Assembly: GCA_900471525.1 (NCBI GenBank)
Contig: UCEZ01000036.1
Location: forward strand, 62,001 to 126,000
Length of the DNA: 64,000 nucleotides
Source: Hyphomicrobiales bacterium
Lineage (GTDB): Bacteria > Pseudomonadota > Alphaproteobacteria > Rhizobiales > Rhizobiaceae
Direction: 5' to 3'
The notes below the pieces were generated by a model that ran no database searches, was not told where the DNA came from, and worked only from the letters and a program-made list of their open reading frames with translations. A program made the translations under genes and the position numbers. Below are positions 36,893-46,709 of this stretch, one piece after another (the first letter of the stretch is position 1; each line of letters begins with the position of its first letter).

Positions 36893-36950
36893 GGAAGTCC
36901 TTTTGGTTAGGGGGAGGCGCTTTGCGGTTTCAAAGCCGCTCCCCACACTC

Positions 36951-37058
36951 TGTCATTCTCGGGCTTGACCCGAGGATCCATTTCTGAAACCAGCGCTTTC
37001 GCGGAAAGTCACTTTCTGCCATGCCGTGTGGATCCTCGGGTCGAGCCCGAGGATGACG
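36951..37058. repeat. Palindromic repeat between cimA and cpdB (family B)
   Basis: Left unit has CTCGGGCTTGACCCGAG then GATCCA, right unit TGGATCCTCGGGTCGAGCCCGAGGATGAC-like inverse, about 40 bases apart. The halves pair with each other or within themselves. Same family as 21022-21094. Confidence 0.78.
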
Positions 37059-37105
37059 GCGAAGGGCGGGGTGCCGAAGCGTAATGATTGCCGCATCGCT
37101 TGGCC

Positions 37106-39091
37106 TCACAGCACCAGCCGAAACTTCGCAAACCCGTCCGTGCCGTCGCCCGCGTCCTCGATCTTCACGCCCTTCACGTCTACCACCAGCCCACGCGCCT
37201 TCGGCCCGCTCTCGAACACGGCTGTCGCGCCTTCTACCGGCGCAAAACTCCAGTTACCGTCGGCCGATGGGTTGATCGTGCCTTCGGCGATGATGTAGCG
37301 GACGATGACGTCGCGGTTGGTGTCGGGGGCGGCGAAGACCACCTTGTCGGCAGCGATCTCCGGGAATTTTCCACCACCGCCAGCGCGATAATTGTTGGAG
37401 GCGACCACGAACTTTTGCGCAGGATCGATCGGCTTGCCCTCGAAAGACAGGTTCTGGATGCGGTTGGAATCCGGGTTCACCGCGTTGCCGTCGGCATCGT
37501 ATTTGGCCGGTTGCGATAGGTCGATCTGGTAGGTGACGCCGTCGATAATGTCGAAATTGTAGGACGGGAAGCTGGCGTTGAGCAGTGCCACGTCCTTGGC
37601 GCCCGGTTCGACCGTGTTGAACATGCCCGCCGACATTTCCAGCCAGTTCTTCACCTGCGCCCCGGTGATGACGACCGCCTGCACCGTATTCGGGTAGAGA
37701 TAGAGGTCGGCAACGTTCTTGATGGCGATGTCGCCGGCCGGGACATCGGTATAGTAGTCCGCGCCGCCGCGTCCGCCCGCCTTGAAGGGGGCCGCCGCCG
37801 AAAGCACGGGCAGGTCCTTGTACTCGGTGTCCTTCAGCATGTCCTTGATGTACCAGATCTGCGCGTTGGAAACGATCTGCACGGACGGATCGTCGGCCAC
37901 CAGAGCGAAATAGGAATAGAGCGGCGCCGAGGTTTTTCCGACCGGGGTGCGGATATAGGCAAGCGTCGCCTCATGCTCGGCGGTGGCAGCGCTCAGAACA
38001 TCCGCCCGGTCCGGCACGTCGGCAATCACTTTCTTATCCTCGCGGTGATAGATCGGCCGCGCCTCCGTGGTGAAATCGACGATCTTCCAGTTGTTGCCGT
38101 CCTTTTCGAGCAAAAGGTCGATCAAGCCGAGATGCGATCCCCAGAAACCGCCCATGACTGCGGGCTTGCCGAGCAGCGTGCCCTTGGCCGGATCGACGCC
38201 TTCGATGCCGTCAAAGCTCTTGGGGCCAGGGAAGACGAGATGCTGGTGGCCGGTAAACACCGCGTCGATGCCTTCGACGCCGGCGAGATAGAGCGAGGCA
38301 TTTTCCATCCGCTCCGTTTGCCCACTGCCGTCGATGCCGGAATGGGAGAGTGCGATGATGATATCGGCGCCTTCCTCCTTCATCACGGGCACCCAGGCCT
38401 TTGCCGTCTCGACGATGTCGCGGCTCTGTGCCTTGCCCTCGAGGTTCTTGATGTCCCAGAGCATGATCTGCGGCGGCACGAAGCCGATGATGCCGATTTT
38501 CAAGAGGCTTGCCGCGCCCGAACCGTCGGTGATGGTCTTCTCGATGATGGTGTAGGGCTTGAAGAACAGGTCGTCGTCCTTCGGATTGGATGCGAGCTGT
38601 CCCTTCGTCAGGTTGGCGCAGACGTAGGGGAAATTGGCGCCGGAAAGCACCTTGAACATATAGTCGAGGCCGTAGTTGAATTCATGATTGCCGAGCGTGC
38701 CGGCTTCATAGCCGAGCACGTTCATCGCCTTGATGACCGGATGCACATCGCCTTCCTTCATGCCGTGCTGATAGGCCATGTAGTCGCCCATCGGGTTGCC
38801 CTGCAGGAAGTCGCCATTGTCGACAAGGAAGGAATTGCCGGCTTCGGCGCGGATAGCGTCGATGATCGAGGCGGTCCGGGCGAGGCCCAGCGTGTCGTTC
38901 GGCTTGTCGCCGTAATAGTCATAAGGGAAGACGTGGACGTGGATGTCGGTCGTCTCCATGATGCGCAGATGCGCCTGATTCGTGGTTGCGCGCGCTGCGA
39001 ACGGGTGCAGCAGAACAAGGGCGGACGTGGCGGCGGCACCACCGAGGAGCGAGCGGCGTGTTATCGGATGGAGCGCGAGGATGGATGACAT
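37106..39091 (-). CDS. cpdB: 2',3'-cyclic-nucleotide 2'-phosphodiesterase/3'-nucleotidase
   Basis: 661 aa periplasmic enzyme. A twin-arginine-like start (ITRRSLLGGAAA) leads to a hydrophobic run and Ala-Arg-Ala. The metallophosphatase domain has METTDIHVHVFPYDYY, NGDFLQGNP, LGNHEFNYGLDY, LSHSGIDG and TGHQHLVFPG. The C-terminal 5'-nucleotidase domain has NSNRIQNLSFEG and SNNYRAGGGGKFPEI. Breaks down cyclic and 3'-nucleotides from RNA so the cell can recover nucleoside and phosphate. No clear PHO box upstream. Confidence 0.93.
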   Translation of the reverse strand: MSSILALHPITRRSLLGGAAATSALVLLHPFAARATTNQAHLRIMETTDIHVHVFPYDYYGDKPNDTLGLARTASIIDAIRAEAGNSFLVDNGDFLQGNPMGDYMAYQHGMKEGDVHPVIKAMNVLGYEAGTLGNHEFNYGLDYMFKVLSGANFPYVCANLTKGQLASNPKDDDLFFKPYTIIEKTITDGSGAASLLKIGIIGFVPPQIMLWDIKNLEGKAQSRDIVETAKAWVPVMKEEGADIIIALSHSGIDGSGQTERMENASLYLAGVEGIDAVFTGHQHLVFPGPKSFDGIEGVDPAKGTLLGKPAVMGGFWGSHLGLIDLLLEKDGNNWKIVDFTTEARPIYHREDKKVIADVPDRADVLSAATAEHEATLAYIRTPVGKTSAPLYSYFALVADDPSVQIVSNAQIWYIKDMLKDTEYKDLPVLSAAAPFKAGGRGGADYYTDVPAGDIAIKNVADLYLYPNTVQAVVITGAQVKNWLEMSAGMFNTVEPGAKDVALLNASFPSYNFDIIDGVTYQIDLSQPAKYDADGNAVNPDSNRIQNLSFEGKPIDPAQKFVVASNNYRAGGGGKFPEIAADKVVFAAPDTNRDVIVRYIIAEGTINPSADGNWSFAPVEGATAVFESGPKARGLVVDVKGVKIEDAGDGTDGFAKFRLVL

Positions 39092-39305
39092 CGTGAAGTC
39101 CCTTCGTCTGACCGGTCTTTGCCTGCAGGGAAACTAGAGCGGCCTGTCATGGAATGCACCCCGCAAAATATCAGGTATTTTCGCCGCCGCCGTGACAGGC
39201 ACTGTGAGCTTTCCTGCACGCAAGGTTCACGGAAATGAATTGGTTGATCACTGTTCTTTGGAGTAGGACGACCGAAACGATAAAAACCTGACGGGATGAA
39301 ACGCC

Positions 39306-40244
39306 ATGGCTGACGCGAAACAAACACCGATGGTGCAGAACGGCGATTCACCGCGCGGTTTCGCCTTCGCGCTCACTGCCTATCTGCTGTGGGGTTTCCT
39401 GCCGTTCTTCATGAAGGCCGTCGCCCATATTCCGGCCTTTGAAGTTGTCGCCCATCGCATCGTCTGGTCGGTGCCGCTTGCCGGTGCCGTGCTGGTCCTG
39501 CTTGGCCGCACGGATGACGTGAAGGTGGCGCTGCGTTCGCCGCGCATGCTGAAGATGGCCATGTTGACGGCGGTACTCATCACCATCAACTGGGGCATCT
39601 ATGTCTGGGCCATCGGGGCAGGGCGAGCGCTCGAAACCGCGCTCGGTTACTATATCAATCCGCTGTTTTCGATCTTCCTCGGGGCAGTGCTTCTCAAGGA
39701 AAAACTCAATCCGGCGCAGATCGTCGCGATTGTTCTGGCTGCCATTGCCGTTGTCGTGCTTGCCTTCGACGCGGGCGGGCTGCCATGGGTCTCGATCGGT
39801 CTGGCGCTCTCCTGGGGATTGTATGCCTTCTTCCGCAAGACTTTGCCCGTCGGCCCAAACCAGGGGTTTTTCCTGGAAGTTCTGCTGCTCAGCGTCCCGG
39901 CGCTTGGCTATATCGCCTATCTCGAAGCCTCGGGGCAGGGCCATTTCACCGATACCGGCTGGGCTGACGTCGCATGGCTGATGGCTTGCGGCGTTGTCAC
40001 CGCGATCCCGCTGATGGTCTATGCCAATGGCGCCAAGCTGCTCAGGCTCTCCACCATCGGCATTATGCAATACATCGCGCCGACGATGATCTTCATCATC
40101 GCCGTCTTCGTCTTCCACGAGCCTTTCGGCACGCCGAAGCTGATCGCCTTCATCCTGATCTGGGCGGCACTCGCCGTCTATTCGACGTCGATGATCATGG
40201 AAAGCCGCGCCCGCCGGGCTACCGTTCCAAATCCCGCCGAGTAA
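39306..40244 (+). CDS. rarD: RarD-like EamA transporter
   Basis: 312 aa with ten membrane segments. RGFAFALTAYLLWGFLPFFM, PLAGAVLVLLGR, INWGIYVWAIGAGRALETAL and GYYINPLFSIFLGAVLLKEKL are RarD/EamA signatures. GGGATG... precedes the ATG. Substrate is unknown; RarD was linked to chloramphenicol sensitivity and related EamA proteins export amino acids or metabolites. Confidence 0.88.
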   Translation: MADAKQTPMVQNGDSPRGFAFALTAYLLWGFLPFFMKAVAHIPAFEVVAHRIVWSVPLAGAVLVLLGRTDDVKVALRSPRMLKMAMLTAVLITINWGIYVWAIGAGRALETALGYYINPLFSIFLGAVLLKEKLNPAQIVAIVLAAIAVVVLAFDAGGLPWVSIGLALSWGLYAFFRKTLPVGPNQGFFLEVLLLSVPALGYIAYLEASGQGHFTDTGWADVAWLMACGVVTAIPLMVYANGAKLLRLSTIGIMQYIAPTMIFIIAVFVFHEPFGTPKLIAFILIWAALAVYSTSMIMESRARRATVPNPAE

Positions 40245-40268
40245 CCGTGCGGGGTTCGCCGAAGAACA

Positions 40269-40889
40269 TCAGAGCTTGGCAATGATCCCGTCGTCGCCGT
40301 CACGATCGACCTGGCTTGCCCAGTGCTCAAGCAGTGCCGGAACAACTTCGTCCGCCGCGTCAATGACCAGCGGCTGGACAAGATGGGCGGTGTGGATGAA
40401 GCCGGCATCGGCCATATGATGGATCAGCGTCATCAGCGGATCCCAGAAGCCGTTGATATTGACGAGCACGATCGGCTTACGGTGGCGGCCGAGCTGCGCC
40501 CAGGTCATGATCTCGACGATCTCCTCCAGGGTGCCGATGCCGCCCGGCAACGTCACGAAGGCATCCGAGCGCTCGAACATCTTGTGCTTGCGGTCGTGCA
40601 TGTCAGGCGTGACGATCAGTTCGCTGAGTTGCCCCAGCGAATGGCGCGTGGCCTCCATATCCATGAGGAATTCTGGTATAATGCCGGTAACGCGGCCGCC
40701 GTGCGAGAGAACGCCGCTTGCGACTGCTCCCATGATGCCCTTCGTGCCGCCGCCATAGACGAGACGAAGATGGTTTTCGGCGATGGATTTGCCGAGAATG
40801 CGGCCGGCATCGATAAAGGACTGGTCGCGCCCGGGCTGGGAGCCGCAGTAGACGCAAATGGATCGAATCGGGATATTTTTCTCGTTCAT
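40269..40889 (-). CDS. LOG family protein (cytokinin riboside 5'-monophosphate phosphoribohydrolase-like)
   Basis: 206 aa Rossmann-like protein of the TIGR00730 group. The LOG motif PGGIGTLEE (about residue 101) and VYGGGTKGIMGAVA match. LOG enzymes release the adenine or cytokinin base from the nucleoside monophosphate. In a plant-associated bacterium a cytokinin role is possible, but the family also acts on purines in many bacteria. Start at 40889; 25 bases convergent to rarD. Confidence 0.88.
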   Translation of the reverse strand: MNEKNIPIRSICVYCGSQPGRDQSFIDAGRILGKSIAENHLRLVYGGGTKGIMGAVASGVLSHGGRVTGIIPEFLMDMEATRHSLGQLSELIVTPDMHDRKHKMFERSDAFVTLPGGIGTLEEIVEIMTWAQLGRHRKPIVLVNINGFWDPLMTLIHHMADAGFIHTAHLVQPLVIDAADEVVPALLEHWASQVDRDGDDGIIAKL

Positions 40890-41150
40890 AGGTCCAAAGA
40901 GACATTGCACCGCGGCGGGCGTCAAGAAAAATGACGGGAAATAGCGTCATGGCGGCGACTGAATATGCGGCGATGCTTGTGGAAAGCAGCGGAAATCGTT
41001 AGCAATTTTTAAGAATGAGCAGACGATATGTGCGGGGGCTGATTCCGCTGGATTAGGCAAATTGAAAGCGGCAGGCATGTAGGCTTGGGGTAAGCCGTCC
41101 TTTCGCGTCCGTGTTGGGTGCAGACGGCTTCGGGCCATTTGGAGATGTGC

Positions 41151-43031
41151 ATGATGAAGAACAAGGCCGGCTGGGTGGCCCTTATCGTCCTGGCAATTGC
41201 ATCACTGCTGATGATTTTCTTTGTCATGCCCAATATCAACGGCAACAAGGACAAGGTTACTGCGGACGCCACGGCGGATAGCCCGGCGAAACTGGCCGAC
41301 ACGAAGGGCGCACGGCCAACGGCCGAGAGCGAAACGGCCAATGCGACAGCGACCGATGCCAAGCCTGCCGATCCGGCCGCCGCCTGGACCGTGCCGGGCT
41401 TTGACGTCCTGCGCGTCGAACCGGACGGCTCGACCGTCATTGCGGGGCGGGCACAGCCCAACACCAAGCTCGAAATTGTCAACGGCGAGACGGTCGTCGG
41501 TACCGCGGATGTCGGTGCGACCGGTGATTTTGCAGCGATCTTCGACAAGCCGCTTCCGGCGGGCGATTATCAGTTGACGCTGCGCAGTGTCGGCGAAAAC
41601 GGGGTGACCAAGTCCTCGGAGGAAGTCGCCACCGTCTCCATCCCCAAGGACAAGGCCGGCGAACTGCTCGCCATGGTCTCGAAGCCGGGAGAAGCAAGCC
41701 GCATTATCACCAAGCCGGTGGCGGAAGCGACTGCCCAGGCCGCCGATGTCAAGCCTGCCGATACCAAGCCCGCCGACACCGCTGCTGCGGGTGAGGTGGC
41801 GAAGGCCGAGCCGGCGCCCGACACGTTGGCGACTGCAACGGATACCGCAAAGCCGGCTGATACGGCCGCCGCCACGCAAACCCCTGCCACTGGCGATGCG
41901 GCCGCAGTTCCGGCAACCGGCGACAATTCGGCCGTGGCCGTTTCCGCTGTTGAAATCGAAGGCAAGAAGATCTTCGTGGCCGGCAATGCCAAGGCCGGCG
42001 CGCTGGTGCGCATCTATGCCGACAATACGCTGGTCGGCGAAACCAAGGCCGACGACCAGGGCCGCTTCGTCGTTGAAGGCGCGATCGACCTGCCGGTCGG
42101 CAATCACACGATCCGCGCCGACATGATGGGCGCAGACGGCAGCAAGGTCGAACTGCGCGCCGCGGTACCCTTCGATCGTCCGGCAGGCGATCAGGTGGCA
42201 GCCGTCGCTCAAGGCAATGCACAGGGCGCGGTCGCACCGATCGAGGGTGGCAGCTTCGATGGCCTGAGAATGGAAGCCACCAAGGCGCTCAGCCTGCTCA
42301 AGGGCCTGTTCGCTGATGGCAAGGTGCCCTCGGCAGAGGAACTGGCGGCTGCGCGTTCGGCCACCGAAATCGCCTTGAAGTCGCTGGCCGATTTCAAGGT
42401 TGCCGACAATCTGGATGCAAGCGTCAAGGAAACGGCTGCAAAGACAGCCAAGGCCGCGACCGATGCACTCGCCATGCTGAAGGCGCTGCCCAAGGACGCG
42501 ACCAGCGTCTCGGCGTCGCTCGGCAAGATCGAGGCTGCGGTCGGCTCGGCGTTGATGCCGCGCACAGACGGTACGGGCAACAATGCGGTTGCGACCGGAA
42601 CGGCGACGCCGACACCGGCCGAGGACAATGCCGCCGCTGCCAACACGACGCCGGCGCAGAGTGATGTTGCAAAGCCTGCGACGGAAACGGCCGGGAAGCC
42701 TGCCGCAGAGTCAGCCACGCCTTCCGCAGAGTCGGGCGCTGCCGCTACGGCAACCGGCCAGGCCGCTGCCGAACCGGAAACTGTCCAGCAGGCGCCGCTC
42801 AAGCAGAGCAAGACCTCGGTCATCATCCGCCGTGGTGATACGCTCTGGCAGATTTCGCGCCGCGTCTATGGCGCGGGCGTGCGCTACACGACGATCTATC
42901 TCGCCAATGAGGACCAGATCACCAATCCGGACCGCATCCTGCCGGGCCAGATTTTCGGTGTGCCGGACAAGGCGATGTCGGAGGCAGAATCGGAAGAGAT
43001 GCACCGCAAGCACGTAAAGCATCTGCCCTGA
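41151..43031 (+). CDS. Membrane-anchored protein with Ig-like domains and C-terminal LysM
   Basis: 626 aa. N-terminal transmembrane helix (GWVALIVLAIASLLMIFF). Then two bacterial Ig-like domains (VLRVEPDGSTVIAGRAQPNT, about residue 95, and EIEGKKIFVAGNAKAGALVR, about 275), separated and followed by Ala/Thr/Pro/Asp-rich low-complexity linkers (repeated KPADT, AAATQ). A helical segment lies near 385-480, and a C-terminal LysM domain (IIRRGDTLWQISRRVYGAG, GQIFGVP) is expected to bind peptidoglycan. GGAG six bases before ATG 41151. Function unknown, probably envelope structure. Ends before a strong terminator. Confidence 0.85.
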   Translation: MMKNKAGWVALIVLAIASLLMIFFVMPNINGNKDKVTADATADSPAKLADTKGARPTAESETANATATDAKPADPAAAWTVPGFDVLRVEPDGSTVIAGRAQPNTKLEIVNGETVVGTADVGATGDFAAIFDKPLPAGDYQLTLRSVGENGVTKSSEEVATVSIPKDKAGELLAMVSKPGEASRIITKPVAEATAQAADVKPADTKPADTAAAGEVAKAEPAPDTLATATDTAKPADTAAATQTPATGDAAAVPATGDNSAVAVSAVEIEGKKIFVAGNAKAGALVRIYADNTLVGETKADDQGRFVVEGAIDLPVGNHTIRADMMGADGSKVELRAAVPFDRPAGDQVAAVAQGNAQGAVAPIEGGSFDGLRMEATKALSLLKGLFADGKVPSAEELAAARSATEIALKSLADFKVADNLDASVKETAAKTAKAATDALAMLKALPKDATSVSASLGKIEAAVGSALMPRTDGTGNNAVATGTATPTPAEDNAAAANTTPAQSDVAKPATETAGKPAAESATPSAESGAAATATGQAAAEPETVQQAPLKQSKTSVIIRRGDTLWQISRRVYGAGVRYTTIYLANEDQITNPDRILPGQIFGVPDKAMSEAESEEMHRKHVKHLP

Positions 43032-43090
43032 CGGCTTTTTGCTGATGGCTCCATTGCGATGGGCCACTATGAGACCTATCTGAAACACAA

Positions 43091-43124
43091 AAAGCGGCGC
43101 CTTGAGAAAGGCGCCGCTTTTGAT
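43091..43124 (+). terminator. Intrinsic terminator after the LysM gene
   Basis: 13-base perfect stem AAAGCGGCGCCTT / AAGGCGCCGCTTT (43091-43103, 43108-43120), loop GAGA, followed by T. It can also act in the leftward direction because of the A run before it. Confidence 0.9.
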
Positions 43125-43238
43125 TGGAAATTTGCGTTTGTGCGCTTTCGTCAGATGGTTCTTCATCCTCATGACATTCAGGGCGCGCAATGACAGCTGT
43201 CTGCGAAGGACGGCTGGGGAACGAAGGCGGGACAAGAC

Positions 43239-45125
43239 GTGGCAGCGCAGAAGAAGAGGGTATCGGCGGACGCGGGCAATCCGCTGCAGACCATCATCAA
43301 CCTCTGGCCCTATATGTGGCCGAGCGACCGTATCGACCTCAAGATGCGCGTCGTCTGGGCAACGGTCATCCTGCTGGTTGCCAAGGTCGTGTTGCTGCTG
43401 GTGCCCTATTTCTTCAAATGGGCGACCGATGCGCTGAACGGCAAGACCGATCTTGTCGGCGTCCTGCCGGTCTTCTTCACCGGCGCCGTCATGCTGGTAC
43501 TCGCCTACAATCTGGCAAGGTTGCTGCAGGCCGGGCTCAACCAGCTGCGCGACGCGCTGTTTGCCAGTGTCGGCCAGCATGCAGTGCGCCAGCTTGCCTA
43601 TCGCACCTTCGTCCACATGCACCAGTTGTCGCTGCGGTTCCATCTGGAGCGGCGCACCGGCGGCCTGTCGCGGATCATCGAGCGCGGCACCAAGGGCATC
43701 GAGACGATTGTCCGCTTCACCATCCTCAACACGGTGCCGACCCTTATCGAATTCCTGATGACGGCCGTGGTCTTCTGGTGGGGCTACGGCTTCAGCTATC
43801 TGCTCGTTACCGCCATAACCGTCTGGCTCTATATCTGGTTCACCATCAAGGCGAGCGACTGGCGCATCTCGATCCGCCGCTCGATGAACGACAGCGATAC
43901 CGACGCCAATACCAAGGCGATCGATTCGCTCTTGAACTTCGAGACGGTCAAATATTTCGGCAACGAGGAGATGGAGGCGAAGCGCTTCGACCAATCCATG
44001 GCGCGCTACGAGCGCTCGGCGACGCAGGTCTGGACCTCGCTCGGCTGGCTCAACTTCGGCCAGGCGCTGATCTTCGGCGCCGGCACGGCGATCATGATGG
44101 TGATGTCGGCGCTGGCAGTCCAGCGCGGCGAGCAGACGCTTGGCGATTTCGTCTTCATCAACGCCATGCTGATACAGCTTGCCATCCCGCTCAACTTCAT
44201 CGGCTTCGTCTACCGCGAAATCCGCCAGGGCCTGACCGATATAGAACAGATGTTCGACCTCCTCGAAGTCGAGGCGGAAGTCATCGATAGCCCGGATGCA
44301 AAGGGACTGGTGATCGGCAAGGGCGCCATCGCGTTCAAGGACGTGCACTTCGCCTATGATCCTGCCCGGCCGATCCTGAAAGGCATCACATTCGAAGTGC
44401 CGGCCGGCAAGACCGTTGCGGTCGTCGGGCCATCCGGAGCGGGCAAATCGACGCTGTCGCGGCTTCTCTATCGCTTCTACGACGTCCAGGAAGGCGCCAT
44501 CACCATCGACGGCCAGGATGTGCGCGACGTAAAACAGAAGTCCTTGCGCGCCGTCATCGGCATGGTGCCGCAGGACACCGTGTTGTTCAACGACACCATC
44601 GCCTACAATATCCGCTACGGCCGCACCTCCGCCACGCAGGCCGAGGTCGAGGCCGCAGCCGACATCGCCCAGATCGGGCAGTTCATCGAGAGCCTGCCCG
44701 AGGGGTACGGTGCCATGGTCGGCGAGCGCGGCCTGAAACTGTCCGGCGGCGAAAAGCAGCGCGTGGCGATTGCCCGAACCGTGCTGAAGAGCCCGCCGAT
44801 CCTGATCCTCGACGAGGCGACCTCGGCGCTCGATACCCGCACCGAGCAGGAGATTCAGACGGCGCTCGATATCGTTTCGCAGAACCGCACGACGCTGGTT
44901 ATCGCGCATCGCCTGTCGACGGTCATCCATGCCGACGAGATCATCGTGCTCAAGGACGGCGGCATTGCCGAGCGCGGTACGCACGGCGAGCTTATCGACC
45001 GGAATGGGCTCTACGCCTCCATGTGGAACCGCCAGCGCGAGGCAACGCAGGCTGAGGAAACACTGAAGAAGGTGCGCGAAAGCGACGATCTGGGGGTCGT
45101 GGTGCGCGGCGCGGCGGCGGTGTGA
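43239..45125 (+). CDS. ABC exporter of the Atm1/ABCB7 type (permease-ATPase)
   Basis: 628 aa half-transporter. Six membrane helices occur between residues ~40 and ~320, preceded by a basic N-terminus. The nucleotide-binding domain has Walker A GPSGAGKST, signature LSGGEKQR and Walker B ILILDEATSALD, with an H-loop IAHRLST. Transmembrane motifs VKYFGNEEMEAKRFD and GDFVFINAML are those of the Atm1/HMT1 group exporting glutathione conjugates or sulfur species. GTG start at 43239. The next gene converges from the right with a six-base gap. Confidence 0.9.
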   Translation: MAAQKKRVSADAGNPLQTIINLWPYMWPSDRIDLKMRVVWATVILLVAKVVLLLVPYFFKWATDALNGKTDLVGVLPVFFTGAVMLVLAYNLARLLQAGLNQLRDALFASVGQHAVRQLAYRTFVHMHQLSLRFHLERRTGGLSRIIERGTKGIETIVRFTILNTVPTLIEFLMTAVVFWWGYGFSYLLVTAITVWLYIWFTIKASDWRISIRRSMNDSDTDANTKAIDSLLNFETVKYFGNEEMEAKRFDQSMARYERSATQVWTSLGWLNFGQALIFGAGTAIMMVMSALAVQRGEQTLGDFVFINAMLIQLAIPLNFIGFVYREIRQGLTDIEQMFDLLEVEAEVIDSPDAKGLVIGKGAIAFKDVHFAYDPARPILKGITFEVPAGKTVAVVGPSGAGKSTLSRLLYRFYDVQEGAITIDGQDVRDVKQKSLRAVIGMVPQDTVLFNDTIAYNIRYGRTSATQAEVEAAADIAQIGQFIESLPEGYGAMVGERGLKLSGGEKQRVAIARTVLKSPPILILDEATSALDTRTEQEIQTALDIVSQNRTTLVIAHRLSTVIHADEIIVLKDGGIAERGTHGELIDRNGLYASMWNRQREATQAEETLKKVRESDDLGVVVRGAAAV

Positions 45126-45131
45126 ATGGTC

Positions 45132-45779
45132 TCAGGCGTCCGGCCCGGCAAACAGGATCAGATTGCCGTCCGGATCGAGTACGATAAAGTTCCGCGCGCC
45201 TCATGGCTGCTTCTTCAGTGTCTGGTGAAAGGGGACATCGGCCGCCTGATAATCGAGGAATAGCTGCTTGATGTCAGCCGCGCTGTCGAGCGTGATCGCC
45301 GCCGACAACAGCTCTTCGCGCTGCCGGATGTCATGGACGAAAACGGGTTCTGAAACGAGCCGCAGGCAAAGCCGCGCCCTGTCGCGCTCCACGATGCCGT
45401 AGAACGGTGGATCGCCATAGGCAAAATCGATGGTGAAGCCGAGTTTCGCGGTGAAAAAGGCAAGGGACGCGGCGAAATCGGTTACGTAGAGGATTGCCTC
45501 CGTTCCGCGGAGGAAGGGGCGTTCAGATGTCTTTCCGATCGGGTCGTTCATGGCTTGGGCTCCTGCCTTCAGCGCCGTCCACCGGTCAAACCCGTTCTGG
45601 CGGGCGACAAGCTCCTGTGCATCGGCAAGCGAGAACGGCGCGTCCAGTACCTCGCGGTCGACGAGATGGCCGAAGTGGGGCAGGGTGGAGCGGATGACCG
45701 CCGCCACCGGATGGTGCCGTTCGCGATGCCAGCGCAGATATTGCTTGGCCTGCTTCTTCAGATTTTCGAGGTTTGGCAT
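45132..45779 (-). pseudogene. VOC family protein gene interrupted by an in-frame TGA
   Basis: Begins [20 protein letters not shown], a ~65-aa N-terminal helical domain, then a VOC domain ([20 protein letters not shown]). The frame stops at TGA 45203-45201 after TLKKQP, making 192 aa. Reading through gives GARNFIVLDPDGNLILF and a second stop at 45134-45132. The TGA stands exactly where family members have Trp (PWGAR), so a single G-to-A change (TGG to TGA) explains it. The lost segment carries the DPDGN strand of the metal site, so the short product is probably inactive. A base-call error is the main alternative. Confidence 0.75.
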
Positions 45780-45972
45780 GGGCGCTGCTACGGTTTCTGT
45801 CGTAGGTGGGCATAGCCCCTTCGGCTCCTGCCGATGCGCCCTACAGCAACGGAGAGATTTTCTCCCGGCGAACAGTGATTGTCAACATGGCGGCAAAGCG
45901 GCCGCGCTGCATTGCTCCCGCGGTGTTTTCACGCTAGGTCCATGGCGTCGAATTTGCAGGAGATGCCGTAAG

Positions 45973-46671
45973 ATGAGCTTGATCAATACAGTGCGCAACA
46001 CGCTGGTGCCGGTGCATAAGGAAGGTTACCCCTTCATCGCCGGTTTCTTCGTCGTTTCGCTGGTTCTCGGCTTTCTTTGGGGGCCGCTGATGTGGATCGG
46101 CTTCATCCTCACTGCCTGGTGCGCCTATTTCTTCCGCGATCCCGAGCGCATGACGCCGCTCGATGATGATCTGGTCATCAGTCCCGCAGATGGCCGCGTG
46201 TCTTCCATCGCATTGATGACGCCACCGGAGGAACTGGGCCTTGGCGATACGCCGATGCTGCGCATCTCCGTCTTCATGAACGTCTTCAACTGCCATGTGA
46301 ACCGTGCGCCGGTACGCGGTACCATCAACCGCATCGCCTATCGCGCCGGCAAGTTCGTCAATGCGGAACTCGACAAGGCCAGCCACGAAAACGAGCGCAA
46401 TGGTCTCGTCATCGATACGGCACACGGGGAAATCGGCGTCGTCCAGATCGCCGGCCTCGTTGCCCGCCGCATCGTCTGCTGGTCGACGCCGAACGACACG
46501 CTGCAGGCAGGCGAACGCTTCGGTCTTATTCGCTTCGGCTCCCGTCTCGACGTCTTCCTGCCCGAGGGCGCACAGCCGCGCGTCAGCCTCGGCCAGACGG
46601 CGGTTGCCGGTGAAACCGTTCTGGCGGAATTCGGTTCCGCAAAGGGGCCGGTCATCAGCCGTCGCGGTTGA
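45973..46671 (+). CDS. psd: Phosphatidylserine decarboxylase
   Basis: 232 aa. Makes phosphatidylethanolamine from phosphatidylserine; self-cleaves to create a pyruvoyl group at the Gly-Ser of [13 protein letters not shown] (about residues 190-200), the GS variant typical of the short alphaproteobacterial type. N-terminal membrane segment ([20 protein letters not shown]). VSPADGR-like [11 protein letters not shown] and [11 protein letters not shown] are conserved. Followed by pssA, 38 bases on. Confidence 0.95.
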   Translation: MSLINTVRNTLVPVHKEGYPFIAGFFVVSLVLGFLWGPLMWIGFILTAWCAYFFRDPERMTPLDDDLVISPADGRVSSIALMTPPEELGLGDTPMLRISVFMNVFNCHVNRAPVRGTINRIAYRAGKFVNAELDKASHENERNGLVIDTAHGEIGVVQIAGLVARRIVCWSTPNDTLQAGERFGLIRFGSRLDVFLPEGAQPRVSLGQTAVAGETVLAEFGSAKGPVISRRG

Positions 46672-46709
46672 TGACGCCGTTGCCATCGAAACAGGAACAG
46701 GAGCACTCC

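Noticed and set aside
39120..39260. PHO box upstream of cpdB
   Set aside because: Single half-sites (CTGTCAT, GTGACAG) occur but no second half at 11-base spacing.
42711..44984. A 757-residue minus-strand frame over the LysM and ABC genes
   Set aside because: Covers two well-supported plus-strand genes, spans a terminator, has no recognisable motif.
45201..45203. TGA as selenocysteine
   Set aside because: Family residue here is Trp, and no stem-loop typical of a selenocysteine element follows; a point mutation is simpler.
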